The position numbers were made by a program, and so were the translations under genes. From assembly GCF_041146395.1 (NCBI RefSeq), contig NC_090990.1:49707501-49771500 (forward strand): a stretch of 64,000 bases of DNA, in the 5' to 3' direction. Source of the DNA: Eulemur rufifrons (lineage: Eukaryota; Chordata; Mammalia; Primates; Lemuridae). Below are positions 11,492 through 22,934 of the stretch, in pieces. The notes under the pieces are model-generated. The model did no database searches, had not been told where the DNA came from, and was given only the letters and a program-made list of their open reading frames with translations. Position 1 is the first letter of the stretch, and each line of letters opens with the position of its first letter.

Positions 11492-12124
11492 GCTGAACCT
11501 CTTTATTTGGCCCAAATGTTAGAGAGTAGAGATCCCTTATATAAACCCCTTTTCCCTGGCACACCGTAAGTACTTACTATATTTGTTGTATATAAACATA
11601 AACAAAGTAATCCAATTAAGCAATATCCATGTATTATATGGGAGTTTATGGGGTAGAATTTGGATTGGTGACTGTAGCTTGATTTCCTCGATCCTTGAAG
11701 GAACAAAAGGTCAATTTTGGTTTCAATGTGGTCTTCATGTTGACAGTATTTCTCATTTTTTCTGCTCTCATTTTTTTCATGTTGTTAATCCTTTGGGGAA
11801 AGAGGAGCTAGTATTGGTTTCTTAATTAGCTCCTCTTATCTCTCTGAGGGTAAAATTTCTCCCTGGTTTTGTCTTCAAATGTATTAGTCTTCTGAACAAT
11901 AAAACTCTTCTTGAGGTTCATGAAATCTCCACTCAAGCATACTCAGTGGGTGCTGGAGGATGCAGTACTGCAATCAGAAGTCTGGAGAAGTGGGAGGAGA
12001 CAGTGAGAACATTGGTCATATTTGCTGTCTGCAGTTAGGCAAAGACCAGGTCTCTGCCAAGATTGATCTATTTAGTCTTCCTTGCCATCCCTACAATATT
12101 CTCTGTGATTATTCCATTTTGTAG

Positions 12125-12240
12125 CAGCCCAGTTTCGCATACATTTATTAAGTGCTTACTGTATGTCTTAGGGGGCTGTGAAGGGCATTCAACATGCTCC
12201 TTGTCATTGAAGAACCAGAGTTGAAGGGGGGCAGACTGAT
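12125..12240 (+). repeat. L2-like fragment
   Basis: 'catttattaagtgcttactg' followed by 'cctgtgaagggcattc'-like and 'cttgtcattgaagaaccaga' text fits the L2 3' region. The match is weak. Confidence 0.35.
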
Positions 12241-12354
12241 TCACAAGTGATTCTAAGATAAGCAGACTGCTCTGAGTCCTAGGATGGAGGCACAAAGTGA
12301 CCTGGGAGAATGGAGGCATAAGAGACAAAGTCCCTCATGAAAGAGTCAGAATGG

Positions 12355-12560
12355 GGAGGTGAATAAGAGCAGAAGCTTTGGATCCAGCCAAACCTAAGTC
12401 CAATCTCATTCTGCCATGATGGCTAGATTTATCTCCCCAAAGTCTCAGTTTCCTCAGTGGACTCCCACTTGCCACTGTGCTTAGTGGGAGAGCCAAGTTA
12501 GTAGTTCATGAAAATTGCTTAGCAGAGCACCTAGCCTAGAGTACATGTTTATTAATAATA
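12355..12560 (+). repeat. MIR-like SINE, diverged
   Basis: 'agcagaagctttggatccag', 'agtctcagtttcctcag' and 'gcagagcacctagcctagag' follow the MIR order. Confidence 0.5.
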
Positions 12561-13019
12561 GAAGGCCCTTGTACAATGAGATACTGTCAAAGGTTTTTAG
12601 AATTGGTGGGGACCTAGGAAATCCTCTAATTCATTGTCCTGTTTTTATATTCTTTGAAACCCTGAGTTTGTGATTCTCCCATGGCTACATAGCTTGGGAA
12701 AGATCTGGGGGTTCTTCTATTCCAGTGCACTTCCCATCAAAGTCCTCGAGAGTGCAAAAATAGTGTACATACTGATTTTATGGTCTCTGTAGTGACAAGA
12801 AAATATCTAATAACTGGTATGCTAGCACAATTAATATAGAAATCAATATATACATAAAATGTAAAGTATTGCCCCATTTTATTCTATGAACAAATACAAA
12901 CATGCACACATATCTTTATCACTGTTTACCAGATGATATAACTTATAGCACAAATTATGTATCACTCTGATTTCCAAATTTTTTTGTGGATTTTTGGACA
13001 TTCTCAAGAGTGTTCTTGT

Positions 13020-13700
13020 TATCAGCTAAGTGATCTCCATTTCTGGGCCATGGTTTGACATAGGAAATGGCAGCAGACCTTTCCAGAAAGTTCCCCATTA
13101 AATTAATTATTCTAAAGACCCCAGCACCTTATTGCAGGCTAAGGTCAGCTGGGCGTGCTGTTGACTGATAAGAGCCATGATGCTCTAGGACTTCAGTGCT
13201 TCTTCCGTGGCCTGGACCCAGAGCCTGACTCATTGGCAGCACCTACTCTGATGCCTGCCAGTGCTGAGCTCCTCTGGAGCTGCCAGCAGATGCTGCACAT
13301 GGCCTTGCTTCTGCCCGCCTGCTCTGTTGAGCAGCTGCCAGAACTTTCTGTGTCCAGGGCTGCTGCTGTACAATGTCATCACATGACATAGTTTTAACAG
13401 CTCATACTTTGTGCCACTAGTACAGAAATATTGTAATATTTCAAAAGCCAGTACCACTGAATCTGCGTGAACCTGAATATTAGTCTAGCAAATAGGTCAT
13501 AATAAGTCCCCCACCAGGCAGCAGATCCCATAATGATGGGAAGCAAAAACCTCAGAGCTATAATGAGGTTCAGCTCTGTTAACCATTTGTTATTCTGGAC
13601 TGGCAAAAGCAAAGTGTTTATATGTGCTGTAGCTGGAGGCACCAAGAAGAGATTCTGCCCTTGTTGAACACATTTCTAGTCTGGCTTTGTTAACCCTGAA
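13020..13700. other. Unique intronic stretch, possible conserved element
   Basis: I find no repeat signature here. The base composition is richer in G+C than the surroundings around 13140-13375, and several E-box or CTG-rich words (cagctg, cagatg) occur. An open frame of 78 codons is present by chance. Confidence 0.2.
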
Positions 13701-13784
13701 ACTGAACAGTGTGGCCTTTCTTGCTGTGGCAGCATTTTTCATGGCTTTGCCCATTCTGTGTCCACAGACACTTGGTAGCTATTA

Positions 13785-14005
13785 TTCAATGCTCACAACA
13801 TGCCAGCCACTATGCTAAGGGTTTTACAGAACTTTATCTCATACATTCCTCACCACAACTCTATGAGATATTCTATTAATATTTCCATTCTACAGATAAG
13901 GAAATTAAGACTTTGATCAGTTACTTAACTTCTCTAGACCACATCCAGCTAGTAGCAGAAGTGAGATCCAAACCAACGCTGGCTGACATAAAGCCCATTT
14001 TTTTA
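13785..14005 (-). repeat. MIR SINE, antisense
   Basis: 'tatgctaagggttttacaga', 'cattctacagataaggaaat' and 'cacatccagctagtagcaga' follow the antisense MIR order. Confidence 0.75.
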
Positions 14006-15339
14006 ACACAGATGGCTTTGTCCAGTGCCTAACCTCCTGTTTGGCATAGGGAGTATTGACTTTTTTTTTTTTTTGCTAAATTTTATTTTTTTCTCTGAAA
14101 TTTTAATTTCTAGTTGGATTCCTGGCCATTTTATGATAGGCAATCCATGGACTCATTTACCATGAGAACTGAATGTCTAAGAATTAAAATAAAAATCCCT
14201 GACCATTTTAGAAGATCTCACTACATAAAAATCACATTGTCATATATGGTCCTGTTTGATCCTGTTGATGCTATGAGGCATGTAGAAAAGTTTTTGTTCT
14301 CAGTTAGTTCCAGTTTATGGGGTCTGGGGGAAGAAGGCCTGAAGGAGTAAAATGTTATGCTCAAGGTCACGCAGCTTTTAAGCAAAAAAACCACGTCACA
14401 CTCTAAGACCTGTTTCCCCGAAGTCCATCCTCTTCTCTCAAAGCTTCCTGGAGTAGGATGAATGGGGAATGATGTTTAAGCAGTCTTTGATTCTGGCAGC
14501 CAAGGCAGTGGGCTTTTGTGTGGTGTGTCTACTTGTTATCCCCATGTGATCCACTTCTCTAACTGCTGGGAAGCCAACAGCTAAAACATCTATTATAAAC
14601 AAGGATGATGAAGCCTTTTGCAGTAATGACTCTTGTTCTTGCCCTTTGCCAAGCATTGTGGAGAAGGAATGGCATTTTCCTAGAGCAGGGGCTAGTGGTG
14701 CATCTCTGCAGAGTCACATTGGTTTCAGGGATTTCTATCCTGCAATTGTCAACATTGTAGAAGCCAGGACAATACATTTTTAACATTGTGACACTTAAAT
14801 AACCACAGAGGAAAATGCCCTGGGGAATACGAGCATGAGTATGATGAGATTCTAATGCCAAAGTTCAGTTTATCAGTCATCTCTCCAACAGGCTGATCCT
14901 GAACAGTGGAATAATAACTCACAATTACTCCAACTAGATGGCAAAGACTTTCTGGAGAGAGGAAAGGTGATGTTCTGTTGAAGTGTTTTTGTGGAGGCAC
15001 AGAGGACCCACTGAGGAAGACTGATGTCCCGAGAACTGCAGTTGTTGCCAAGAGGCTTTTGCCATCTCTTCCCTGTCCTTAACATACCGGGCCACCTTGA
15101 GTATTAACGCCAGAGCTGAGACAGTTACTACCATGATGAAGCGGGGTCTGTGGTCTTAGAAAGAGTCAAGTGCAGAGGGATGTTCTTCCAAGCCGCCAGC
15201 CTGCCTGGCGTCAGGGAGCCGCACAGGCTACTGGGAGAATTGTGGGCAGCATTTGTTCACCCCTTACCGGCCAGGTGAGAATCACCCAGGAGGAGGGAGG
15301 TCTCTACAGCTGTTCAGGAAGGCCATATTGAACTTTAAC

Positions 15340-16020
15340 AGTATAGCACTTGGCTGTTATCTTTATTTTGTATACCATATTTTTAATTGTAAAACTAATA
15401 AATGTAAATTGTAGAAAATTTAGAAAATAAAACCATGCAAACAAAAATAACTCATCGTTCTCTCACATAAAATTGAGTATAATTACTGTAACTATTTTGA
15501 GAATGGAGTGGATAAAAGCCTGGACTCTGGAGCAGCCTACCTGGGTACCAATCCTGGCTTACTAACTGTGGGACTTGGGGCACATTGCTGATGGGTCCTC
15601 CTTCCAGTTTCCTCAGGTGTAAAATGAAGATGGCGATGATACTGCCTTCATAGCATGGTTGTGAAGATTAAATGTTACTACCTATAAAGAATTTAGATCA
15701 GTGGTCTAGTACATGATAGGCATTCAGTAAGTTTGAGTTATTATTATTTTATAGTTATTATATCCTCTGAATTCTTTTTCTAAACTCAAATATTTTTCTT
15801 TTACAAAAATGAGGTTGTACTGTGCATGTTTTATATCCTACTTATTTTTCGTTTAGCCCTGTGCCATAAGCTTCTGTACTCTTCTACAGGGTGACTTTAA
15901 TGGCTAAGTATACGGCATTCTTAGGGATACTTAACCCATTCCCCTAATATTGAACAAAATACATCATTTATAGCCTCTTGCCATTATAAACAATACTGTG
16001 ATGAACATCTTTTTTTGCTA
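15340..16020 (-). repeat. Old LINE-derived sequence, family uncertain
   Basis: 'gctaagtatacggcattctt' and 'ccattataaacaatactgtg' plus 'atgaacatct' resemble the antisense 3' part of ancient LINEs. A MIR lies inside it. I cannot name the subfamily. Confidence 0.4.
15505..15742 (+). repeat. MIR SINE, nearly full-length
   Basis: 'agcctggactctggagcagc', 'cagtttcctcaggtgtaaaa', 'gttgtgaagattaaatg' and 'gcattcagtaagtttgagtt' cover MIR from head to tail. Confidence 0.85.
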
Positions 16021-16948
16021 AGTATTTGCATGCTATCCTTCTGTTGATGACAGCTTTATGGGGGAGCACCTTTCTCAGGGGTCACCAAGTGGAATTATCC
16101 ACAGCCCAGGGTGTCATAAGCGCATATTGTCTGAGCAGTCGGGGAATCTGGGGGAAAGACCACTGTGCTTTGTGGATTTTCCAGGGCAAGACCTTTGTCA
16201 TCTTTTCCTTCCCCTTCCATGGTATTCTCATAGTGTTTTTCCCATGACTAACAAGTCAATGAAATGTTTATGAAAAGTAGCCACACCTACTTTTCCTGTA
16301 TTTCTGGTTACCTTGAGGCAGTATAAGACCACCCTTAACATTTGTTCTTGTCCTCTTTATATAATTTCCAAATAACTATTGAATCAGCTCATATCTCTTT
16401 GAGAATGAAGCTTGATACAAATAAATGATCAAACAGCTAACTAGTAGACCAGTGGGAGGCAGAAATTTCTCTCCCAGGAGAAATAAATTTTGTGTCACTC
16501 TGCAAGTAAGACTGGTCAGGTTATACACGTGGTGAGTTCCTACAACTTGGAAGGATAGGATACTGCCTCTAGTCTCCTAAGCATCAGGGATCCCAAGGAA
16601 AACTTGTTTATTACATTATTAGAAATGACTCAGAGGGCAGAGTGAGGTTCTCTGATGTTTGTCTTTTGTGGGTTTAGATTTTAAAACGACAAGACATCAT
16701 GGAACAAGAATCGATTTGGAGTCTTAGAGGCAGAGACCTGGACCTTTCTCATTGGATGGCACACTCATCCTCTCTCAACTCTGACCTCCCCACTCCCCCC
16801 CTCTTGGACTCTCAAATCCCTTTACTAAGCCCAGGGAGTGTTCTTCCCCCTGAGTGCCATTTTAGCCAAAGAATTTAGAAAGATGTCGTAGAGGGCAGCC
16901 TCTGTATTCTTAACTTAGGAGTGCAAGTGTTGTCAACTCTCTGGTACA

Positions 16949-17283
16949 GGGATTGGAAAACTTTTTTTTGCAAAGGTCCAGATAATAAATACTTTAGACT
17001 TTGTGGGCTCTAAGGTCTCTGTCAGAACTACTCCACTTGGCTGTCATAGCAGAAAAGCATGCATAGACAGTACTTAAACAAATAAGTTAGCTGTATTCTA
17101 ATAAAACTTCACTTCTAGACATTGAAATTCAACCTTCATACAATTTCACAAGTTATGAAACATTATTCTTCTTTTGACTTTTTTTCAATCATTTAAAAAT
17201 GTAAAAGTCATTGTTTTTCCCCAGACTGTACAAAAACAGGCAGTAGACAGCATTTGGTTCATGGGCCGTAGTTTGTTAACCTG
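16949..17283 (+). mobile_element. hAT-Charlie non-autonomous element (MER33-like)
   Basis: Starts 'cagggattggaaaacttttt' and ends 'gggccgtagtttgttaacct', with 'gactttgtgggctctaaggt' and 'ctaataaaacttcacttcta' inside. This is the well-known element with the 'ggcaaactttttctgtaaag' start. I am sure of the class, less of the name. Confidence 0.7.
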
Positions 17284-18304
17284 ATCTACTGTGGTTCTTG
17301 TTTTTCTTCTGCATGTCACTTTCTGACTGCAGCATTTCCCTATTTGATGTGTCATTTTTTAGAACTTCTCTGCCCTTTCTTTCAGCAAGCTGAGGCTAAA
17401 ATATCCTTTGCAAAATCTGCGCTTTTGGCACTTATGTAGTTCATCAGGGAAAGCCAGAATATCTACCCTGAAGTACCTGCAACATCAGATAACCTCCCTC
17501 TTCTTTTTTTTGTGTGTCCTGGCCAGTTCAACGTACAATTTGGGTATATGAAGGTTACAAATGGACTCTGGCAAGTTGTTCTGGTTTCTGCAGCATTCCA
17601 AGGCTCTAACAAGCAGAGCATGCAGCCTGAGGGATGGTGAGAGTCTGATTTTTAGATAATCAAGGATATTTATATCTTTTAATAGGTTGGTGCCTCGGAG
17701 TTCTGTTCCAATATGAAATTGAGAATTGGAAAGACTTTTAGATAATCAATTTGTGTCATCTCTTAGAACAGTGATATATCAGAAGAAGGTTTCCAGTCTG
17801 AAGTGCTAACTATGGATGGAAAGGGGGGAATTGCAAACATTTTATACTGCTCTGTCCTCACCATATTTAAAATGAAATCACAATACAGATTTTTACACAG
17901 GGATGTATTTAAAAGGAAATAATGTGCGCTGTCTCGTAGGCAAACTGAACACAAGAGAATGTTCTCAGGTTCGTAGCACTAACCCATGTCTGTGGAGCTG
18001 CCCACCAGACCCCCTGCTGGTGTTTTATTTAGGGCTGTGAAGCAGTAAGGGCGACAGAGGCTCTAGCTGCCCACATAATGAGATTGGTTTGGCTGATCTG
18101 ACAGATGCAGTGATTTATGACGGTGCTTATTGCAGGGACATCTGCTGCTAAGAGCAGCCAGATGAAAGGCATGCAGGTGGGAGGTGGAGAAGGCAGGGGA
18201 TAGGAGAAAGGCAGTTGTGTACAAGGCAGGTAAGGACCATCTTGCTTATAGCTGTTGGAACCCCGAGCTGTTGTGGAGCTGTAGAACAGTGTGAAATGGT
18301 AGAT

Positions 18305-18470
18305 GAACATAGGCTTTGGAATCAATCGCACAGATCTGGGTTTGAATTGCTGGCTCTTCCACTCGTTAGCTGAGATCTTAGGTGAGTTACTTTCCCTCTT
18401 TGAGCTTTCATTTCTTCATCTGTAAAATGGGAATAATAAACACTCCAACTATATGAAACTGTGCTATCAT
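18305..18470 (+). repeat. MIR SINE
   Basis: 'aggctttggaatcaatcgca', 'atctgggtttgaattgctgg' and 'cttcatctgtaaaatgggaa' are clear MIR head and core. Confidence 0.85.
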
Positions 18471-18654
18471 AGAGGTCCAAACCGAGTTCCTGTTGCATAG
18501 GTGAGCTCTACCTCTTACTAATGTCTGCCATGAGTGCCATCAGTAGCTCTTGTGATCACAATGGAAGAATATGACAGTCAACTTGCATTTATAGGTATAT
18601 GTGTGAGCATCTAAATGGTAGGTACCTGAAATATGATTTAAAGAATGGCTGCCT

Positions 18655-19200
18655 GGCCAAAAAACACAGTAAAAGATACCTCACCTCCCCAGTCATCAGG
18701 GAAATCACAAAATAAGACCAAAATGAGATATTGACTTATACATGCCAAATTGGTAAAAAATGTAAAGTTTGATGATACCAAGTGTTAAGGAGAACATAGA
18801 GTGGGGAAGCTCATATGTACTACTTGTAGGAGTTTAAACTGATATGACTACTTTGAAAATGATTTGTCAAGATCTAGAAATTTGAAGATGTGCACATCTT
18901 ACCTACTAGCAAATTCATTCCTACATACAACCTAGAGTCTCCCATATGTAATCAAAGGTATGTGTTCCTGTGTTGTTTGTTATAACAAACAAACAGTGTT
19001 TATCAATGGGATAATCGAAACATACATTAAGTGAGTTAAAGCTACATGTGGTACCAGCCTAGAAGAATTTTAAACAGTGGTGAATGAAAAAAAATAAAGT
19101 TGCAGAAGAATGCAAACAGAAAACCCTGTATGTACAGCTTGAAAACATGGAAAATAATATTAATATGTTTGTTATGGATCTAAACATATGTAATATAAGT
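18655..19200 (+). mobile_element. Ancient L1, sense ORF2 3' fragment
   Basis: 'ataccaagtgttaaggagaa', 'gtaggagtttaaactgatat', 'tttgaaaatgatttgtcaag' and 'ctagcaaattcattcctaca' follow the order of the L1 ORF2 3' region in sense orientation. It is heavily decayed. Confidence 0.6.
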
Positions 19201-19274
19201 TTAAAGGTATTAATTGGAATGGTAAGTATAAAATTAAGGATGGTATTAGGAGAAGAAAGAAGGATGTGATTGGA

Positions 19275-19500
19275 AGTGTTGCCTGGACTCAATCCCAACT
19301 TTGCCATTTATTTATTTATTAATAGCTTGTATGCCCTTAGACAAGTTTCTTAACCTCTGTGCCTCAGTTTTCTGATTTATAAATGGGAATAATAATATTA
19401 TCTACTTTATAGGGATGCTGTGAGGATTAAATAAATGATATAGGTGAAATGCTTAGAATAATACCCAGCAGATAGTAAGTGCTATGTATGTGTTAGCAAT
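19275..19500 (+). repeat. MIR SINE
   Basis: 'tggactcaatcccaactttg', 'cttaacctctgtgcctcagt', 'gatgctgtgaggattaaata' and 'agcagatagtaagtgctatg' match MIR. A short TTTA run is inserted after the head. Confidence 0.85.
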
Positions 19501-19699
19501 TATAGGTCCTAATACATGAGTATTTTTTTATTCTTTATTCATTTAAAATATTATATATTGCAATTTTTTTTTAAAAAAAGAATAGCTGTGATTCTTGTCT
19601 TTGTCATCATATAGTTGAAAAATGAACAAAGATTAAAAATGTCATCAATATAGAAATTTCAGGGTGTGGCATAATAGAGTAATAGCTATAATCCATTGA

Positions 19700-19905
19700 C
19701 CCCTAGATTTATTAGATACTGTGCTAACAGCTTTATATGCACTTATTTAATCTTTCCCTGTGAAGTAGGCGCTATTTTTATCCCAATTTTATAGATGGGA
19801 AGAAAGAGGCTTAGAAATACTGACTTCCCAAGATCACACAGCTGGGAGTAGGAAGGCTGGGCAGGAACCCAGGTGAGAATGACTCATGCTCTTGACTGCT
19901 GGGCT
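19700..19905 (-). repeat. MIR SINE, antisense
   Basis: 'gatactgtgctaacagcttt', 'caattttatagatgggaaga' and 'agatcacacagctgggagta' match antisense MIR. Confidence 0.8.
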
Positions 19906-19984
19906 TTAGAGTCCTCCCTGGCCACTGTTTACATTAGCCTCCTGCTCTGCATGGATTCCTGCAGCAGTCTTTTTTTTTTGGCCT

Positions 19985-20130
19985 GGAATCCTAATATTTT
20001 ATTTTATTTTTAAAAATTATTATAGGTACATAACAGCTTTTTTCTTTATAGAGTACATGTGATGTTTTGATACAGACATATAATGTGAATTAATCAAGTC
20101 AGGGTAACTGGGGTATCCATCACCTCAGGC
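19985..20130 (-). repeat. Old L1 3' end fragment, antisense
   Basis: 'ttattataggtacataacag' and 'gatgttttgatacagacata' then 'ggtatccatcacctcag' match the antisense L1 3' UTR, as also seen at about 51000. Confidence 0.6.
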
Positions 20131-20440
20131 CTGTATCAGTCTGTATAGGCTGGGTTGTGCTAGAATAATGAACATTCTCAAAATATTGTTGGCTTCTAGC
20201 AACAAAGCGGTGTTTCTTTCTCATGCTAAGTATTCATCAAAGATCAGCTCGGAGCTCTGCCACATAGCTCCATACTCTGGGACCCAGGAATTCTGGACAC
20301 AGCAGCAACAATCTCAAACCTTCCTGGTTGCTATGGCAAAGAGAAAGTGAGAATGAGATAATGAGAGAGGGAGGGAGAGAGAGAGAATAATGGAGAATCT
20401 CACACTAACAGTTTAATGTTGTATCTGGAAGTGATACACA
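20130..20440 (-). repeat. Interspersed repeat of uncertain family
   Basis: 'taggctgggttgtgctagaa', 'gtgtttctttctcatgctaa', 'cagctcggagctctgccaca' and 'ctggttgctatggcaaagag' resemble a common old mammalian LTR-type repeat read in antisense. I cannot name it. A (GA)n run (about 20358-20388) lies in it. Confidence 0.35.
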
Positions 20441-20473
20441 ATGCATCCACTCACACGTCTTAGGCTAAAGCAA

Positions 20474-20653
20474 TGGTTTCCAACTAGGGGTAATTCCGCC
20501 CCCCCCCCCCAGGAATATTTGCCAATGTCTGGAGATATTTTTGGTTGTCACAACTCAGGAGTGGCGGGGCGGGGGCAGGTGCTACTGGCATCTAGTGAAT
20601 AGAGGCCAGGGTTGCTCCTAAACACCCTGCAATGCACAGGACAGCCCCCCTCA

Positions 20654-20684
<31 letters not shown>

Positions 20685-20742
20685 ACAAAGAAGTATTTGG
20701 CCTCAAATGTCAGTAGTGCTGAGACTGAACAACCCTGGACTT
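20474..20742 (+). mobile_element. MER20 element with expanded simple repeats
   Basis: 'tgccaatgtctggagatatt', 'ttggttgtcacaactcagga', 'gctactggcatctagtgaat' and 'caatgcacaggacagccccc' are MER20. It contains a run of C at 20500-20511 and a (CA)n run at 20653-20682. Confidence 0.85.
20653..20682. repeat. (CA)n microsatellite, about 15 units
   Basis: Perfect alternating CA grown inside the MER20 copy, where the consensus reads 'ccccacaacaaag'. Confidence 0.95.
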
Positions 20743-21022
20743 GAGTTGAGCATAAGGGACCAGAAAGCACAATTTTATGAAGTTGTGAGGAAGGAGAACC
20801 TGGCATATTTGGCAAATAACACTAATGACCATCATGCATCCTAAGACCTAAAAGCTGTTATTAAGTTCCTTCAGAAGGGATTTTTCGTAATGAAAATGGA
20901 CTATTGCTTAGAGGCACAGCCATAGAATGGGGCTTCTAACACAGTCAGCTCCATCAAAGGGCAAAGGAGGGCCCTGGACTCACTGAAGTTGACTATTGCT
21001 CTTCCCCGGCCGCTCTGTGGAC

Positions 21023-21353
21023 CAGCATTGCTTGAAAGTAATGTAATGCAGGCCACGTATGGAATTAAAGTTTTCTAGTATCCACATTAAAAAAGTTCAA
21101 AGGAACAGGTGAAGTTAATTTTAATGGTATAATTTATATAATTCAGTAAATCTAAAATATTATTTCAACATGTAATCAATATAAAAATACTGAGATATTT
21201 TACATTCTTTTTTGTTTGTTTGTTTTTTGGCTCCAAGTCTGAAATGTGTTGTGTTTTATACTGACAGCACATTTCAATTTGGACCAGCCATATTTCAAAT
21301 GCTCACTTGCTACATGTGGCTAGTAGCTACAGTATTGGGGAGTGCAGCTCTGG
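21023..21353 (+). mobile_element. hAT-type non-autonomous element, copy A
   Basis: 'aatgtaatgcaggccacgta' at the left and 'atgtggctagtagctacagt' at the right are typical ends of a common Charlie-type MITE. An antisense relative lies at about 48160-48465. I am sure of the class, not of the family name. It ends about 225 bases before the first exon. Confidence 0.65.
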
Positions 21354-21577
21354 AGGTTTCTGTTCCTGGGACTGAATGAGGAACTGACTTTAGTCTCCTC
21401 TGAGGACCAGCAGCATCACTACAACTCAGAGTCCATGCATTCTCAAAGCAGGACATAACTTCCAGGAGCATCTGTCCCAGACTCCCAGAGACAGTCTGTG
21501 TATGTTTCAGGAATGAAGAGGGATTGGTTTTCAGTGTATTCTGTGCTATCACCTCCTTTTCTTTTTTTCCTTGGCAG

Positions 21578-21728
21578 GTGCCTCGTCTCCAGACATGGAG
21601 CCCAGCTATGGGGGAGGTCTCTTTGACATGGTAAAAGGAGGTGCAGGGAGGCTCTTTAGTAACTTAAAGGACAACTTGAAAGATACCCTGAAAGACACAT
21701 CTTCTAGAGTTATACAATCTGTTACCAG
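21578..21728 (+). CDS. DNAJC6: Auxilin coding exon 1 of the window (N-terminal region)
   Basis: This is the first of sixteen auxilin exons seen. The acceptor is a T-rich tract ending ttggcag and the donor is gtacgc. The exon begins with the last two bases of a Gly codon, reads GASSPD, then the methionine at 21595, which I use as residue 1. In the human short isoform this methionine is residue 14, so it is either internal or an alternative start. The exon encodes residues 1-44, including MEPSYGGGLFDMVKGGAG and a Lys/Asp/Leu-rich helix with the repeated NLKDTLKDT-like pattern, which leads into the PTEN-like domain. Ser45 is split across the next junction. Auxilin works with HSC70 to uncoat clathrin vesicles, mainly in neurons. 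Reading past the donor meets a stop at 21754-21756. Confidence 0.95.
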
Positions 21729-22777
21729 GTACGCATATTTTTCCTGGTTAAGTTAGTGGATCCCCGTGCCCTCAAAGGACCTGGTTACCTGCCAAATGCT
21801 TATCTGGCACAAAGAGTGTTCATTTTGTGATATAATTACATAGGGTCTGATCAGCTGAGGAATGTTACTGAAGCCATCAAGTTGAGTCCTTTAGAAAATT
21901 CAAGCATAGGTTGGGAAGACTCAGCTCATTGTTATATTAGAGGGTAGTGTTTGCCACCCCTGGTTTTAGAATCAAACATCCTGGGTTCTAATGCAGTATC
22001 TGCCCTTGTTACCCATGTGGCCTAAGGCAAGTTAATTAACCTCTTTGAGTTTTAGTGTTATACCCTGATAGGATTTGTGTCTTTGGGTGGTTTGAAGAGC
22101 TAAATAATGCACATGCAGTTTGAATAAGCAATACCTGTGGGTTGTAATCAAAACAGAACATTGTTTTCATATCCTACTAGCCCTTTAAAATTCATTTAGT
22201 GGGAGAAGTTTTCTATTCTTTCACCATATGAAACTTCTTACAAGCAGGCCATATGAATTATTTTTTATTCTTAGATGTTAGAAAATTCTGGGATCACTGT
22301 AATTTACAATATGTTATATCAGATCATAAATTCAAATGTCAAGTCTGATATGTTATCTTTAATTTCCAACCAGGGCCTGGTAGGCAGAAAAGGGGTGTCA
22401 TTTATTGTTTCGCAATCACTTCTTCTCTACCCCTTAGCTGCTTACAATTATGGGAGATATTTCCATGTAGGCAAAAAAGCTGGAACAATCAGTGTTAAAA
22501 ATAAGCAATGTTTTCTATTGTGAGATTGATTCTTTTCATGAAGTGGCATCTACGAGGCCATTGGGACGCACCAGTTGGAGTAGTATGTTTATACCCCTGA
22601 GGTTGTGGGCTGTCTTCTCTTGATGATGTGTCCTTTCTAGAGAAAAGGGTTAGAGGGGAGTCAAAATATGCCCACTAGACAGAAGTGTCCCAATTTATGA
22701 GTACAGGTGATTTAAAGAGAGTCATCTTGGCATATTTGGATCATGTTCATGAATGCCCTTTCTTTCCTCACTTTTAG
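21729..22777 (+). other. DNAJC6: DNAJC6 intron, 1.05 kb
   Basis: The intron is bounded by gtacgc and cttttag. A MIR-like segment lies at about 21965-22140. I see nothing else recognisable. Confidence 0.85.
21965..22140 (+). repeat. MIR SINE fragment
   Basis: 'tagaatcaaacatcctgggt' and 'taaggcaagttaattaacct' match the MIR head and core. Confidence 0.65.
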
Positions 22778-22827
22778 CTACACAAAGGGAGATTTAGACT
22801 TCACTTATGTTACCTCCAGAATTATTG
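22778..22827 (+). CDS. DNAJC6: Auxilin coding exon 2 of the window (start of PTEN-like domain)
   Basis: A 50-base microexon that completes Ser45 and encodes SYTKGDLDFTYVTSRII, residues 45-61, then leaves one base of Val62. The segment DLDFTYVTSRI matches the start of PTEN-type phosphatase folds, where a 'DLDLTYI...RIIAM' motif is typical (family knowledge). The acceptor is cttttag and the donor gtaagt. Because 50 is not a multiple of three, skipping this exon alone would shift the frame. It sits 107 bases from the next exon, one of the two shortest introns in the window. Confidence 0.95.
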
Positions 22828-22934
22828 GTAAGTTTCTCATTTTTATTAACTCCTCTTTAGCTCAACTTTCAATTGCTGCCCATTGCAATGGCAGACCTGT
22901 TTAACCTGTCTTCTTTCTGTGTGACTTCTCCTAG

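Larger units (their letters stand above)
1..21577 (+). other. DNAJC6: DNAJC6 intron (3' part) upstream of the first exon in the window
   Basis: No coding exon, promoter or CpG island is recognisable here. The stretch lies before an exon that begins in phase 1 after a good acceptor, so it must be intron following an exon outside the window. It is filled with interspersed repeats, listed separately. Stretches in which I recognise no repeat include about 2500-3770, 4000-4860, 9100-9870, 9960-12100, 12600-13780, 14010-15340, 16030-16940 and 17290-18300. I looked for an exon encoding the short human N terminus (MKDSENKG) and did not find one, but this was by eye and not exhaustive. Confidence 0.8.

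Noticed and set aside
15505..15742. tRNA-like head sequences here and in other MIR copies
   Set aside because: These are tRNA-derived SINEs; no intact cloverleaf or acceptor stem.
16026..16273. Overlapping open frames of 71-73 codons suggesting a processed pseudogene
   Set aside because: No A-tail, no target duplication and no recognisable parent protein; unique intron sequence.
21083..21577. Promoter of a short auxilin isoform just upstream of the first exon
   Set aside because: The stretch is largely hAT fossil plus T-rich splice acceptor; no CpG cluster, TATA or initiator context, and the exon is in phase 1 from an earlier exon.
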